DNA of 64,000 nucleotides from Kribbella sp. VKM Ac-2568 (GTDB lineage Bacteria > Actinomycetota > Actinomycetes > Propionibacteriales > Kribbellaceae): NCBI RefSeq assembly GCF_004345365.1, contig NZ_SLVF01000012.1, forward strand, positions 62,001 through 126,000, written 5' to 3'. Every line of letters begins with the position of its first letter. Positions within the stretch are counted from its first letter, which is position 1. The position numbers were made by a program, and so were the translations under genes. Below, in pieces: positions 48,584-58,575 of this stretch. The notes beneath the pieces were generated by a model. That model ran no database searches. It saw nothing but the letters and a program-made list of their open reading frames with translations, and was not told the DNA's origin.

Positions 48584-49303
48584 CTACTCGGAAGCGCGGC
48601 GGAGGGCTTCGGAGAGGCGCTCGGCGGCGGCCATCACGGCCGGGGCGTGCATCCGGCCGGGCTGGCGGGAGAGGCGCTCGATCGGGCCGGAGACGGAGAC
48701 GGCGGCAATCACCTTGCCGGAGGGGGAGCGGACCGGCGCGGAGACCGAGGCGACGCCCTGCTCCCGTTCGCCGACCGAGTGCGCCCAGCCGCGGCGCCGT
48801 ACGCCGGCCAGGGCTGCCGCGTTGAAGGTCGCGTTGTGGAGGCCGCGGTGCATCCGCTCCGGGTCCTCCCAGGCCAGCAGTATCTGCGCTGCCGACCCGG
48901 CGGCCATGGTGAGCTGGCTGCCGACGGGCACGGTGTCGCGCAGACCGGACGGACGCTCGGCGGCAGCCACGCAGACGCGGTACTCGCCCTGGCGCCGGAA
49001 CAACTGGGCCGATTCGCCTGTGATGTCGCGCAGCCGGGCCAGCACCGGACCGGCGGTTGCCAGCAGCCGGTCCTCACCGGCCGCGGAGGCCAACTCGCTC
49101 AGGCGGGGGCCGAGCACGAACCGGCCCTGCATGTCGCGTCCCACCAGCCGGTGGTGCTCGAGCGCGACGGCGAGCCGGTGAGCCGTCGGCCGGGCCAGTC
49201 CCGTCGCCGCCACGAGTCCGGCCAGGGTCGCCGGCCCGGACTCGAGTGCGGACAGAACGAGAGCTGCTTTGTCGAGAACGCCGACTCCGCTAGAGTTGTC
49301 CAT
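48584..49303 (-). CDS. ndgR: IclR-family regulator of leucine genes (NdgR/LtbR-like)
   Basis: 239-aa regulator with an N-terminal winged helix (LAGLVAATGLARPTAHRLAVAL, about 30-55) and a C-terminal IclR effector domain (about 80-235). ATG 49303. It sits divergently upstream of leuCD exactly as NdgR in Streptomyces and LtbR in Corynebacterium and Mycobacterium, which control leuCD; that role is inferred from this conserved position. A perfect inverted repeat abuts its start codon. Confidence 0.9.
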   Translation of the reverse strand: MDNSSGVGVLDKAALVLSALESGPATLAGLVAATGLARPTAHRLAVALEHHRLVGRDMQGRFVLGPRLSELASAAGEDRLLATAGPVLARLRDITGESAQLFRRQGEYRVCVAAAERPSGLRDTVPVGSQLTMAAGSAAQILLAWEDPERMHRGLHNATFNAAALAGVRRRGWAHSVGEREQGVASVSAPVRSPSGKVIAAVSVSGPIERLSRQPGRMHAPAVMAAAERLSEALRRASE

Positions 49304-49322
49304 GAGACGATATTGCCGTCTC
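49304..49322. promoter_or_regulatory. Inverted repeat in the ndgR-leuC gap
   Basis: GAGACG-N7-CGTCTC directly before the regulator start codon. Candidate IclR-type operator, possibly autoregulatory and acting on leuCD. Confidence 0.55.
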
Positions 49323-49446
49323 GAATCGTGGAACGCAAGTCGCTGATCGGGCAGGTTCCGGCGCAATGTTGGCGAGAGTGAAGCACACCACAAACCCCTG
49401 ACCGGGGCCGGTGGGGCGAGGACAAGTCTCAAGGAGGAGAAGTCTG

Positions 49447-50889
<1,443 letters not shown>

Positions 50890-50902
50890 GGACAAAGGAA
50901 TC

Positions 50903-51502
50903 ATGGAAGCCTTCACCCAGCACATCGGCACCGCGGCCCCGCTGCGGCGCAGCAACGTCGACACCGACCAGATCATCCCGGCGGTCTACCTGAAGCGGGT
51001 CACCCGCACCGGCTTCGAGGACGGCCTGTTCGCCGCCTGGCGCAACGATCCCGCCTTCGTCCTGAACCAGCCGCAGTACGAGGGCGTCTCGGTGCTCGTG
51101 GCCGGGCCGGACTTCGGCACCGGGTCCTCGCGTGAGCACGCGGTCTGGGCCCTGCTGGACTACGGGTTCCGGGTGGTCGTGTCGTCGCGGTTCGGCGACA
51201 TCTTCCGGGGCAACTCCGGCAAGGCCGGACTGCTGGCGGCGCTAGTGGAGCAGGACGTGGTCGAGCAGTTGTGGACCGAGGTCGAGAACGACCCGGGCAC
51301 CAAGGTCACGGTGGACCTGGAGCACAAGACGATCTCGGCCGGTGACGTCTCGGCGCCCTTCGAGATCGACGACTACACCCGCTACCGGCTGCTGAACGGC
51401 CTCGACGACGTCGGCATCACCTTGTCGCACGCCGACGACATCACCGCCTACGAGGCCACCCGTCCGTCCTTCAAGCCGGCCACTCTGCCCGCGAAAGCCT
51501 GA
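50903..51502 (+). CDS. leuD: 3-isopropylmalate dehydratase small subunit
   Basis: 199-aa swivel-domain subunit. SNVDTDQIIPAVYLKRV and the active-site segment GPDFGTGSSREHAVWAL are intact, followed by RFGDIFRGNSGKAGLL. ATG 50903 follows AAAGGA. Ends the leuCD operon at a strong terminator. Confidence 0.97.
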   Translation: MEAFTQHIGTAAPLRRSNVDTDQIIPAVYLKRVTRTGFEDGLFAAWRNDPAFVLNQPQYEGVSVLVAGPDFGTGSSREHAVWALLDYGFRVVVSSRFGDIFRGNSGKAGLLAALVEQDVVEQLWTEVENDPGTKVTVDLEHKTISAGDVSAPFEIDDYTRYRLLNGLDDVGITLSHADDITAYEATRPSFKPATLPAKA

Positions 51503-51519
51503 CCCCACACCTTGGCTTG

Positions 51520-51561
51520 CGTCCGAAGAACCGAGGGTCATAGCCCTCGGTTCTTCGGACG
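51520..51561 (+). terminator. Hairpin terminator after leuD
   Basis: Perfect 18-bp stem, CGTCCGAAGAACCGAGGG and its complement, with a 6-nt loop, then TTCTGTTGT. Confidence 0.88.
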
Positions 51562-51915
51562 TTCTGTTGTGGCGCTTGATCGCGGCAGCGACCGGGGGTG
51601 GCGCAGTACCCGGTGGACGGGTGGGAGAAACCTCGGCGTAACGAATCGCACATCATCGGCGATAACTCCAGTGTTATCCTTCTGAAGTTGTCAGAACAAG
51701 GCTTGCGAGATCTGGGAGGTGAGGCGCGCGATGACCGGCGAACCCTCCAGACATACCGATCTCGCTCGACCTTGAGGCGCTGAATCCTCTGTCAGGTCAG
51801 GTCTTCCCGCGCGGATCGCGTCGGACGACCTGCAGCGCGGTGCGCGACGTACGAGTCGCGGAGGTCGGGCAGCTGACGCCCACTTCTTCCGCACCTCGCA
51901 CTTGGAGGACTCGTC
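51562..51915 (+). promoter_or_regulatory. corA upstream region with palindrome
   Basis: About 350 bp without a standard gene. It holds GATAAC-N6-GTTATC (51661-51678), an AT-rich operator- or promoter-like dyad, then GGGAGG and a 14-aa ORF. A long leader RNA for corA is likely. The rest looks structured but matches no riboswitch known to me. Confidence 0.5.
51731..51775 (+). CDS. Possible corA leader peptide MTGEPSRHTDLARP
   Basis: 14 codons, GGGAGG eleven bases upstream, ending in Pro-stop with a second Pro at position 5. Leader ORFs with proline codons control Mg transporter genes in Salmonella (mgtL, corL). Relation here is only by analogy of position. Confidence 0.4.
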   Translation: MTGEPSRHTDLARP

Positions 51916-53082
51916 ATGTCCGACCTTCGCCTGCGCACTCTTCGTGCGTTCAGCCGCACCCCTTCGCTTCGCGCCGCCGCGCGCCGGTACGCCGGTGGGC
52001 CGGCCGTTCCCGTCTCCGCCGAGCAGCTGCCGTCGCTGCCCGCGGGTCCGAAACCCAAGGGCCACAGCGTGGTGGACAGCGCGATCTACTGCGACGGCAG
52101 CCGGGTCGCGTCGCCGGAGTCGCTGGCCGACACCTACCAGGTGCTGCACGAGTCACCGCAAAGCCTTGCCTGGATCGGCCTGTACCGGCCGGACCGGCGT
52201 GAGCTCAACTCGCTGGCGCAGGAGTTCGACCTGCACGAGCTGGCCATCGAGGACGCGATCCAGGCCCACCAGCGGCCGAAGCTCGAGCGGTACGGCGACA
52301 CCCTGTTCGTGGTCCTGAAGGCCGCGCGGTACCGGGACGCGACCGAGGAGGTCGAGTTCGGCGAGGTGCACCTGTTCGTCGGCCCGGACTTCGTGGTGAC
52401 GGTCCGGCATGCCGAGGCGCCGAACCTGGCCGCCGTACGACGCCGGGTGGAACGCGATCCCGAGCTGCTCCGCCGGGGTACCGAGGCGGTCCTCTACGCG
52501 ATCATGGACAAGGTCGTCGACGGGTACGCGCCGGTGGTCGCCGGGCTCGAGAACGACATCGACGAGATCGAGACCGAGGTGTTCCGCGGCGACCCGAAGG
52601 TGTCGCGGCGCATCTACGAACTGTCCCGCGAGGTGATCGAGTTCCAGCGCGCGACCCGGCCGTTGATCGGCATGCTCGACTCGCTGCGGGCCGGCTTCGA
52701 CAAGTACGGCGTGGACGAGGAACTGCAGCGCTCCCTGCGCGACGTTGCCGACCACGTCACCCAGGTGGTCGAGCGGGTGGACGCGTTCCGCGAACTGCTG
52801 CGCGACATTCTGACGGTGAACGCGACGCTGGTCGCCCAGCAGCAGAACGAGGAGATGAAGAGCCTCACGGTCGCCAGCAACGACCAGAACGAAGAGGTGA
52901 AGCGGATCTCCGCCTGGGCCGCCATTCTGTTCGCGCCGACGTTGATCGGCACCGTCTACGGGATGAACTTCGACTCGATGCCCGAACTGCACTGGCAGTT
53001 CGGCTATCCCTTCGCGATCGGCCTGATGGCGATGGTGTGTGGTGGTCTACACCTGATCTTCAAACGCCGCGGCTGGCTCTGA
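51916..53082 (+). CDS. corA: CorA-family magnesium/cobalt transporter
   Basis: 388-aa divalent cation channel subunit. A large N-terminal cytoplasmic alpha/beta domain, a long helical stalk (about 190-330), then two TM helices (AWAAILFAPTLIGTVYG; FAIGLMAMVCGGLHLIF) joined by the GMN motif in YGMNFDSMPELHW. A 40-50 residue basic Arg/Ala-rich N-terminal extension is present. ATG 51916 follows GGAGG. Moves Mg2+ as a pentamer in the family. Confidence 0.94.
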   Translation: MSDLRLRTLRAFSRTPSLRAAARRYAGGPAVPVSAEQLPSLPAGPKPKGHSVVDSAIYCDGSRVASPESLADTYQVLHESPQSLAWIGLYRPDRRELNSLAQEFDLHELAIEDAIQAHQRPKLERYGDTLFVVLKAARYRDATEEVEFGEVHLFVGPDFVVTVRHAEAPNLAAVRRRVERDPELLRRGTEAVLYAIMDKVVDGYAPVVAGLENDIDEIETEVFRGDPKVSRRIYELSREVIEFQRATRPLIGMLDSLRAGFDKYGVDEELQRSLRDVADHVTQVVERVDAFRELLRDILTVNATLVAQQQNEEMKSLTVASNDQNEEVKRISAWAAILFAPTLIGTVYGMNFDSMPELHWQFGYPFAIGLMAMVCGGLHLIFKRRGWL

Positions 53083-53123
53083 TCCCGTTTGCCCCGAGGG
53101 CACTAGTCTTCGAGAGATACGGA

Positions 53124-53293
53124 CCTAGGGTCCCGTAAGCGATGTAACTTGACGCTATCGGCGCACAGACACGCACCTCGCGGCACTTGCCCAGCGCCCA
53201 CGATGCTCCGCATCGAGGCCACTGCTCAAGCACCGCGATGCACGCACCTGGACACCGCTATCGTTCAAGCTACATCGCTTACGGGACCCTAGG
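53124..53293. mobile_element. MITE-like element with 23-bp terminal inverted repeats
   Basis: CCTAGGGTCCCGTAAGCGAT plus GTA at 53124-53146 is perfectly inverted at 53271-53293. A further CTTGA matches after one mismatch. The flanking CTAG at both ends could be a 4-bp target duplication of the IS5 kind. There is no coding capacity inside (about 160 bp). It ends at the ribosome site of the next gene. Confidence 0.6.
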
Positions 53294-53304
53294 AGGCGGA
53301 CACG

Positions 53305-53493
53305 ATGTGGTTGTTCCTGCGGCGAAAGCTGATCATGTGGGCGGTGCTGGCGATCGCCGTGCCGCTGGTGGAGTGGCTGCTCGGCAAGGTGAGTGAGGCG
53401 ATCCGAGCGAAGAAGGGCGAGAGCACTCTGACCCGGAGTCTCGACACCGCCCAGTCGGGAATTCGCACGCTGCGCGGTGGCAACCGCCGCTGA
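53305..53493 (+). CDS. Small single-pass membrane protein
   Basis: 62 aa. Positive N-terminus then one TM helix (LIMWAVLAIAVPLVEWLLG), a short amphipathic helix (KVSEAIRAKKGE) and a basic end with LRGGNRR. AGGAGG lies eight bases before ATG 53305, right at the edge of the inverted-repeat element. No known family recognised. Orientation and spacing suggest possible expression with corA, but the element lies between. Confidence 0.7.
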   Translation: MWLFLRRKLIMWAVLAIAVPLVEWLLGKVSEAIRAKKGESTLTRSLDTAQSGIRTLRGGNRR

Positions 53494-53828
53494 CCGGTTC
53501 GCCGACTGACACGGCAACGGCGCTGGTCGGTCCATCGATCGCCCCGAACATCAAGGCTTCGGGGGCTTCATCGATGGCCGCAACGGGGTCATGATGGTGG
53601 TTCGGTGACCCCCGAGCGGGGTGTGAACGGGGTCACCGTTGGTCGCCGGTTCGTTGCTCAGCAGGGAATCGGGAACCCGTTCGGGGCCGAATCGAGGTGT
53701 TTTATGGCCCAAATCGCCTAAAACAAGGCCGAATTGCCGCGTTGGTGTTTGTGAACTCCCCGATGAGTCCATAACGTTCACGGAAGATCGAGCGCTGTGC
53801 TCGACGCCTACGTTCACGGAGGGAAGCA
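53494..53828 (+). promoter_or_regulatory. Intergenic region with hairpin and hupB promoter region
   Basis: Near the left end, CCATCGAT (53532-53539) and ATCGATGG (53570-53577) flank a GCCCCGAA/TTCGGGG stem, a likely terminator for the small membrane gene. Before hupB, TTGTGA followed 17 bp later by TAACGT is a possible promoter. ACGTTCACGGA occurs twice (53774-53784, 53810-53820). Confidence 0.5.
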
Positions 53829-54407
53829 GTGAACAAGAGCCAGTTGGTCGAAGCGCTCGCAGTGCACTTCGACGGAAATCGCCGTTCGGCCCAGCACGCC
53901 TTGGAGGCGGTGATCGACACCGTCGAGCGCGAGCTGACCAAGAAGGGCGGCAAGGTCGCCATCACCGGGTTCGGTGCCTTCGAGGCCATCGAGCGCGGTG
54001 CCCGCATGGTCCGCAACCCGCGGACCGGCGAGACCAAGCGTGCCAAGAAGACCGTGGTTCCGAAGTTCCGCGCGGGTGCGGAGCTGAAGGCCGTTGTCTC
54101 CGGGGCCAAGAAGCTGCCGAAGCTGGTGGTGCCGAAGGCGGCCACCGCCACCAAGGCAGCCGCTCCGGCCAAGAAGGCCGCGCCGGTCAAGGCCGCCGCG
54201 ACCAAGACCGCCGCCAAGAAGGCGCCGGCCAAGGCCGCTGCCACCAAGACGGTCGCGAAGAAGGCCCCCGCCAAGAAGGCTCCGGCCAAGGCGGTCGCCA
54301 AGAAGACCGTGGCCAAGAAGGCTCCGGCCAAGACCGTCGCCAAGAAGGCGCCGGCCAAGAAGGCCCCCGCCAAGAAGGCTCCGGCGAAGCGCGCAGCAGC
54401 TCGCTGA
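53829..54407 (+). CDS. hupB: HU-family DNA-binding protein with lysine-rich tail
   Basis: Nucleoid protein, 192 aa. The N-terminal 90 residues are HU (MNKSQLVEALAVHFDGNRRS, GFGAFEAIERGARMVRNPRTG). The C-terminal half is a run of KKAPAK/ATKTAAKK repeats like eukaryotic H1 tails, as in mycobacterial HupB, and binds DNA or RNA non-specifically. GTG 53829 follows GGAGGG. Position downstream of leuCD is conserved in actinobacteria. Followed by a strong terminator. Confidence 0.96.
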   Translation: MNKSQLVEALAVHFDGNRRSAQHALEAVIDTVERELTKKGGKVAITGFGAFEAIERGARMVRNPRTGETKRAKKTVVPKFRAGAELKAVVSGAKKLPKLVVPKAATATKAAAPAKKAAPVKAAATKTAAKKAPAKAAATKTVAKKAPAKKAPAKAVAKKTVAKKAPAKTVAKKAPAKKAPAKKAPAKRAAAR

Positions 54408-54437
54408 CCTGAAGCACTGCAGCACCAGCAACACCAG

Positions 54438-54477
54438 CGAAGGCCGGTCACCCCACACCAGGGGCGACCGGCCTTCG
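54438..54477 (+). terminator. Hairpin terminator after hupB
   Basis: CGAAGGCCGGTC-A-CCCC pairs with GGGG-C-GACCGGCCTTCG, one mismatch and a 6-nt loop. Confidence 0.85.
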
Positions 54478-54545
54478 CCGTGTCAGGAAGTCACATCCGG
54501 AAGTAGGTGTCTGCGGCAACATCAGGTCTATGCCGCAAGTCCGTA

Positions 54546-54752
54546 TCAGGGCAGGGTGATGAAGTGGATCTCGGTGATCGCGAGCGAGGCGCCGGATCCG
54601 GTGGTGGTGATGCGGACCCGCTGGCCGAGCCGGAGCAGCCGGACCGGGGTGTGGGCGACGGCCTCCGCTGTGAAAGGAAGCTCGACGCCGCGGTCGGTCA
54701 GCACGACGCCGGAGGCTGTCTCGGTGTCGTACCGGCTCACTGTCGCTTGCAT
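54546..54752 (-). CDS. Small OB/cold-shock-like protein
   Basis: 68 aa. QATVSRYDTETASGVVLTD ... LRLGQRVRITTTGSGASLAITEI has the strand pattern of a cold-shock domain, with SGVV in place of the aromatic KGFGFI RNA-binding motif, so nucleic-acid binding is doubtful. The ribosome site is weak. Next to cofC on the same strand, 20 bp downstream of it. Confidence 0.65.
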   Translation of the reverse strand: MQATVSRYDTETASGVVLTDRGVELPFTAEAVAHTPVRLLRLGQRVRITTTGSGASLAITEIHFITLP

Positions 54753-54772
54753 GACGTCACGTTAACCGATGA

Positions 54773-55444
54773 TCAGCAGGCGAGTCCCTCGGAGCCGGTC
54801 GCGGCCCCCAGGACAAGCGACATCACGTCGGCCGTGCTCGGACCGACTCCCAGCTGTACTGCGTGGGCGAGATCCGCCGCCGTGTCGACGTCCCGGCGTA
54901 CTGTCTCGATCCCCGCAAGCTCAACCGGTACTGCGCCCGACGCCTGGTGGGCCAAGGCGGAACCCACCCCGAAGCGCGGGTCCAACGCGATCCCCGGCGC
55001 CGCGGCGAGCATCGTGGTACCGGTGCCTGGCAGGTCGATCACGAAGCTTCGGTCCGCAGTACAGGCGGCCAGAGCGAGGGTCAGTTCGGCAGGCCGGAGC
55101 GCGGGCAGGTCAGCCGACAGCGCGACAACGCCGGAGCCGGGGAACTCGGCTGCGGCGACGGCAGCGCCGTGCTCCAGTGCCTCGTTGAGCCCTGTGGCCG
55201 GGAGGTCCGGTACGACGCGTGCGCCGACCGCTGTGACGTCCGCCGAGACCACTGGATCATCGGTGACCACCAGGACGGCCCGGACGAGGGGAGACTCCAG
55301 TGCTGCCGCAGTAGTGTCGACTGCGAAGGCACGGGCGAGCTCCGGACGGTGCTGCGGGTAGGCGGCAGCAAGCCGGCTCTTCGCGATCGCCGTACGCTTC
55401 ACCGGGATCACCAGGGTCCAGGGAGCGACCTGTAGGTCTGCCAT
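54773..55444 (-). CDS. cofC: Phosphoenolpyruvate/2-phospho-L-lactate guanylyltransferase
   Basis: 223-aa nucleotidyltransferase that activates the phospho-acid for coenzyme F420 synthesis (FbiD in mycobacteria). WTLVIPVKRTAIAKSRLA is the nucleotide-binding start, VVTDDPVV and ALSADLPALRPAEL the metal region, and DPRFGVGSALAHQASGA the C-terminal part. ATG 55444 is used; an ATG six codons upstream is possible. In M. tuberculosis the same gene lies beside gpsA, as here (plsC intervening). Confidence 0.92.
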   Translation of the reverse strand: MADLQVAPWTLVIPVKRTAIAKSRLAAAYPQHRPELARAFAVDTTAAALESPLVRAVLVVTDDPVVSADVTAVGARVVPDLPATGLNEALEHGAAVAAAEFPGSGVVALSADLPALRPAELTLALAACTADRSFVIDLPGTGTTMLAAAPGIALDPRFGVGSALAHQASGAVPVELAGIETVRRDVDTAADLAHAVQLGVGPSTADVMSLVLGAATGSEGLAC

Positions 55445-55496
55445 CAGGCAGGATTCTCCCATGACCGATGGCAACGACCAGCACCAGGAGGCAGCA

Positions 55497-56369
55497 GTGA
55501 ACGGCCAGCGCACAGCCGAGGGGCCCCGGCCGCGTCGGGGTTTCTGGTTCGGCCTGGTGGTGGCCATCGTCAAACCGTTCATGCTGATCTGGACCAAGCA
55601 GGATTTCCGGGGCCGTGAGAACGTGCCGCGGACCGGCGGCATGGTGTTCGTCACGAACCACATCTCGCACTTCGACCCGTTCGTGCTCGGCTTCTACATC
55701 TGGGAGTGCCGCCGGATCCCGCGACTGCTCGGCAAGGCGTCGCTGTTCAAGCTGCCGATCGCCGGCCGGATCATCACCAGCGCCGGCCAGATCCCCGTGT
55801 ACCGCGACTCGGCCGAGGCCGCTGACGCCTTCCGGGCCGCCGTCGCCGCTGTGGAGAAGGGCGAGTGCGTCGGCGTCTACCCCGAGGGCACCATCACCCG
55901 CGACCCCGAGGGCTGGCCGATGACCGGCAAGACCGGTGCCGCCCGGATCGCCCTGATGACCGGCTGCCCGGTGATCCCGATCGCGAACTGGGGTGCGCAG
56001 GAGGTCTTCGCGTCGTACGGCAGTCTGAGGATCCGGCTGCTGCCCCGCAAGACGATGCGGGTGACCGCCGGCGAGCCGGTCGACCTGAGTGCCTTCGAGG
56101 GCAAGCCGATCACCAACCAGCTGTTGCACGAGGCAACCGAGGTGATCATGCACCGGGTCGCCGACGAGCTCGGCGTACTGCGTGCGGAGGCTCCGCCGAA
56201 GGAGTTGTTCGACCTGCGCAAGCACCAGGCGGTGGAGCAGGCCGATTCGGATGAGAAGGCCGAGGCGGAAGAGAAGGACCGTGCGGCCGGCGCTGACTCT
56301 GTCGGCGATCGTGAGCGGGCGGCCGGGACCGACGGCGCCGGGAACCGTGAGGATGAGGAGACTCGATGA
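55497..56369 (+). CDS. plsC: 1-acyl-sn-glycerol-3-phosphate acyltransferase
   Basis: 290-aa membrane-associated acyltransferase making phosphatidate. Motif I is NHISHFD, motif III YPEGTITRD, plus a hydrophobic N-terminal segment (GFWFGLVVAIVKPFMLIW). A charged low-complexity tail (about the last 45 residues, Asp/Glu/Lys/Arg) follows the domain. GTG 55497 is chosen for its AGGAGG; ATG 55461 upstream has only AGGA and would leave 16 bp to cofC. The stop overlaps gpsA (ATGA), so glycerol-3-phosphate synthesis and acylation are coupled. Confidence 0.92.
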   Translation: MNGQRTAEGPRPRRGFWFGLVVAIVKPFMLIWTKQDFRGRENVPRTGGMVFVTNHISHFDPFVLGFYIWECRRIPRLLGKASLFKLPIAGRIITSAGQIPVYRDSAEAADAFRAAVAAVEKGECVGVYPEGTITRDPEGWPMTGKTGAARIALMTGCPVIPIANWGAQEVFASYGSLRIRLLPRKTMRVTAGEPVDLSAFEGKPITNQLLHEATEVIMHRVADELGVLRAEAPPKELFDLRKHQAVEQADSDEKAEAEEKDRAAGADSVGDRERAAGTDGAGNREDEETR

Positions 56370-57370
56370 CAAAAGTTGCGGTGTTCGGCGCGGGGTCCTG
56401 GGGGACTGCCTTCGCCACGGTGCTCGCCCAGGCCGGTAACCAGGTGTCCGTCTGGGGCCGCCGTGAATCGCTCTGCGAAGTGATCAACTCGCGGCACGAG
56501 AACCCGGACTACCTGCCCGGCCTGCGACTGCCGGACGCGATCACCGCAACCCACGACCCGGCCGCCGCGGCCGACGGCGCCGAGGCGATCGTGCTCGCGG
56601 TGACCAGCCAGTCGTTGCGCGAGAACCTCTCCGACTGGGCCGCGCTGATGCCACCCGCCGCACCGCTGGTGAGCCTGATGAAGGGCGTCGAGCTCGGTAC
56701 GACGAAGCGCATGAGCGAGGTGATCGCCGAGCTCACCGGTGCCGGCCCCGAGCGGATCGCCGCCGTCTCCGGCCCCAACCTGGCCCGCGAGATCGCCGAG
56801 GGCCAGCCGGCCGCCGCGGTGATCGCCTGCGTAGACGAGGGCACCGCCCACCGGCTCCAGAAGTTGTGCCATTCGCCGACCTTCCGTCCGTACACGAACA
56901 CCGACGTGATCGGCGTCGAGCTCGGTGGCGCCACCAAGAACGTGATCGCACTTGCCGTCGGGATGGCCGTCGGCCTGGGCTTCGGCGACAACGCCCGGGC
57001 CTCGTTGATCACCCGCGGTCTTGCGGAGACGGCGCGGCTCGGCGCAGTACTGGGCGCAGACGAGCACACCTTCTCCGGCCTCGCCGGCCTGGGTGACCTT
57101 GTCGCGACGTGCTCGTCTCCGCTGTCCCGGAACCGCACCTTCGGCGAGAAGCTCGGCCAGGGCATGAGCGTCGCCGAGATCGCCGGTGCGACGCGTCAGG
57201 TCGCCGAAGGCGTCAAGTCCTGCTCGTCCATCAGCGAACTGGCCCACCACCACGACGTGGAGATGCCCATCGCCGAACACGTCACCAAGGTCGTGGCCGG
57301 CGAGATGACTCCCAAGGACATGCTCGTCAGCCTCATCTCCAGATCCGCCAAATCCGAACGCTGGGGCTGA
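56366..57370 (+). CDS. gpsA: NAD(P)-dependent glycerol-3-phosphate dehydrogenase
   Basis: 334 aa; makes sn-glycerol-3-phosphate for phospholipids. The Rossmann motif is VAVFGAGSWGTAFATVLAQ, catalytic Lys in ELGGATKNVIALAVGMAVG, and GLAGLGDLVATCSSPLSRNR is the family signature. ATG 56366 overlaps the plsC stop. Confidence 0.96.
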   Translation: MTKVAVFGAGSWGTAFATVLAQAGNQVSVWGRRESLCEVINSRHENPDYLPGLRLPDAITATHDPAAAADGAEAIVLAVTSQSLRENLSDWAALMPPAAPLVSLMKGVELGTTKRMSEVIAELTGAGPERIAAVSGPNLAREIAEGQPAAAVIACVDEGTAHRLQKLCHSPTFRPYTNTDVIGVELGGATKNVIALAVGMAVGLGFGDNARASLITRGLAETARLGAVLGADEHTFSGLAGLGDLVATCSSPLSRNRTFGEKLGQGMSVAEIAGATRQVAEGVKSCSSISELAHHHDVEMPIAEHVTKVVAGEMTPKDMLVSLISRSAKSERWG

Positions 57371-57394
57371 CCGACGCGCGACCTCCCCGTGAAC

Positions 57395-58543
57395 TCAGAG
57401 GCCGAGGGTGTGGTGGAGGACCATGGTGGCGGCGCCCCGGACCGCGGCCTGCCGGCCAGTGCGGGAGGCGACCACCTGGAGCTCGGTTGTGGCCAGGGGC
57501 AAGGATCTGGCATAGATCGCTTCGCGGATGCCGGCCAGAAGGCTGTCGCCGGCCTGGGAGAGAGAACCTCCGATGACGATCACGGAGGGGTTCAGCAGAC
57601 TCACGCAGGCCGCGAGGACCGAGCCGATCTCGCGGCCGGCTTGGCGGACCGCCTGGGTCGCGGTGGTGTTGCCGGCGCGGACCAGGTCGACCACGTCCTG
57701 GCTGGTCTCCGCCTTCAGTCCTTCGGCTCGTAGGTTGCCTGCGATCGCCGCGGCCGACGCGATCGCCTCGAGGCAGCCCGTGTTGCCGCAGCGGCACAGT
57801 TCGGTGTGACCCGGCGCCTGGATATGCCCGATGTCGCCCGCCGCGCCTTGTGCGCCACGATGCAGCCGGCCGCCGCTGATCACCCCGGCACCGATGCCCG
57901 TGGCAACTTTGACGAAGAGCAGATGCTCGACCTCGGAGTACTGCGTGGCGTGCTCGCCGAGCGCCATCATGTTCACGTCGTTGTCGACCAGCACCGGCCC
58001 GGGGAACTCCGCCGACAGATGACCGACGACGTCGTACGAGTCCCAGCCCGGCATGATCGGTGGGTGGTTGGGGCGTCCGGTCGAATGCTCGACCGGGCCC
58101 GGGAGCCCGACGCCCGTGCCGGCCAGTTTCGTCGTAGTGCTGCCGCTCGCGGCGAGCAGCGAGCGGCCGTGCTCGGCGATCGCCCCGAGCACGATCTCCG
58201 GCCCGTCGGCGATGTTCTGCGGGACCGTGATGCTGTCGAGGATGTGCCCGGTCAGGTCGGCGAGCGCGACCGACAGATGGGTCGCGCCGACGTCGGCGGC
58301 GAGCACCACCCTCGCCGCCGGGTTGAACCTGAACCGCGCCGGTGGCCGCCCGCCGGTCGACGCCGCCTCGCCGTACGGCTGGACGAACTCCATTGCGACA
58401 AGGGTTTCCAGCCGCCCGGTGACCGTCGATCTGGCCAGCCCGGTGAGGTCCATCAACTCGGTCCGCGTCCGCGGTCGGCCGTCGAGGAGCAGACGCAGTA
58501 CAGGGCCCGCGTCCGCGGCCGTAGTACTGAGATCTTCTGCCAC
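57395..58543 (-). CDS. ROK-family transcriptional repressor
   Basis: 382-aa NagC/XylR-type regulator. The N-terminal winged helix (LMDLTGLARSTVTGRLETLV) is followed by a sugar-kinase-like fold with VLAADVGATHLSVALADLTG, and the zinc site CRCGNTGCLEAIAS; the DNDVNMMALGEH segment is kept. GTG 58543 follows GGCGGAAG; ATG 58600 would overlap the promoter of the divergent gene. It probably represses that oxidoreductase-isomerase operon in response to a sugar. Confidence 0.88.
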   Translation of the reverse strand: MAEDLSTTAADAGPVLRLLLDGRPRTRTELMDLTGLARSTVTGRLETLVAMEFVQPYGEAASTGGRPPARFRFNPAARVVLAADVGATHLSVALADLTGHILDSITVPQNIADGPEIVLGAIAEHGRSLLAASGSTTTKLAGTGVGLPGPVEHSTGRPNHPPIMPGWDSYDVVGHLSAEFPGPVLVDNDVNMMALGEHATQYSEVEHLLFVKVATGIGAGVISGGRLHRGAQGAAGDIGHIQAPGHTELCRCGNTGCLEAIASAAAIAGNLRAEGLKAETSQDVVDLVRAGNTTATQAVRQAGREIGSVLAACVSLLNPSVIVIGGSLSQAGDSLLAGIREAIYARSLPLATTELQVVASRTGRQAAVRGAATMVLHHTLGL

Positions 58544-58575
58544 GAGACTTCCGCCGATCGGTGCTGGACTTTTGT

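Noticed and set aside
51714..51800. AGGTGAGGC near corA resembling the M-box magnesium riboswitch core
   Set aside because: The other conserved M-box parts (for example the GTCGAGAGACGCCAA segment) are missing, and the match coincides with a ribosome site.
54120..54400. Repeats at the 3' end of hupB as a CRISPR or satellite
   Set aside because: They encode the KKAPAK-type tail in frame; the repetition is at protein level and known for actinobacterial HU.
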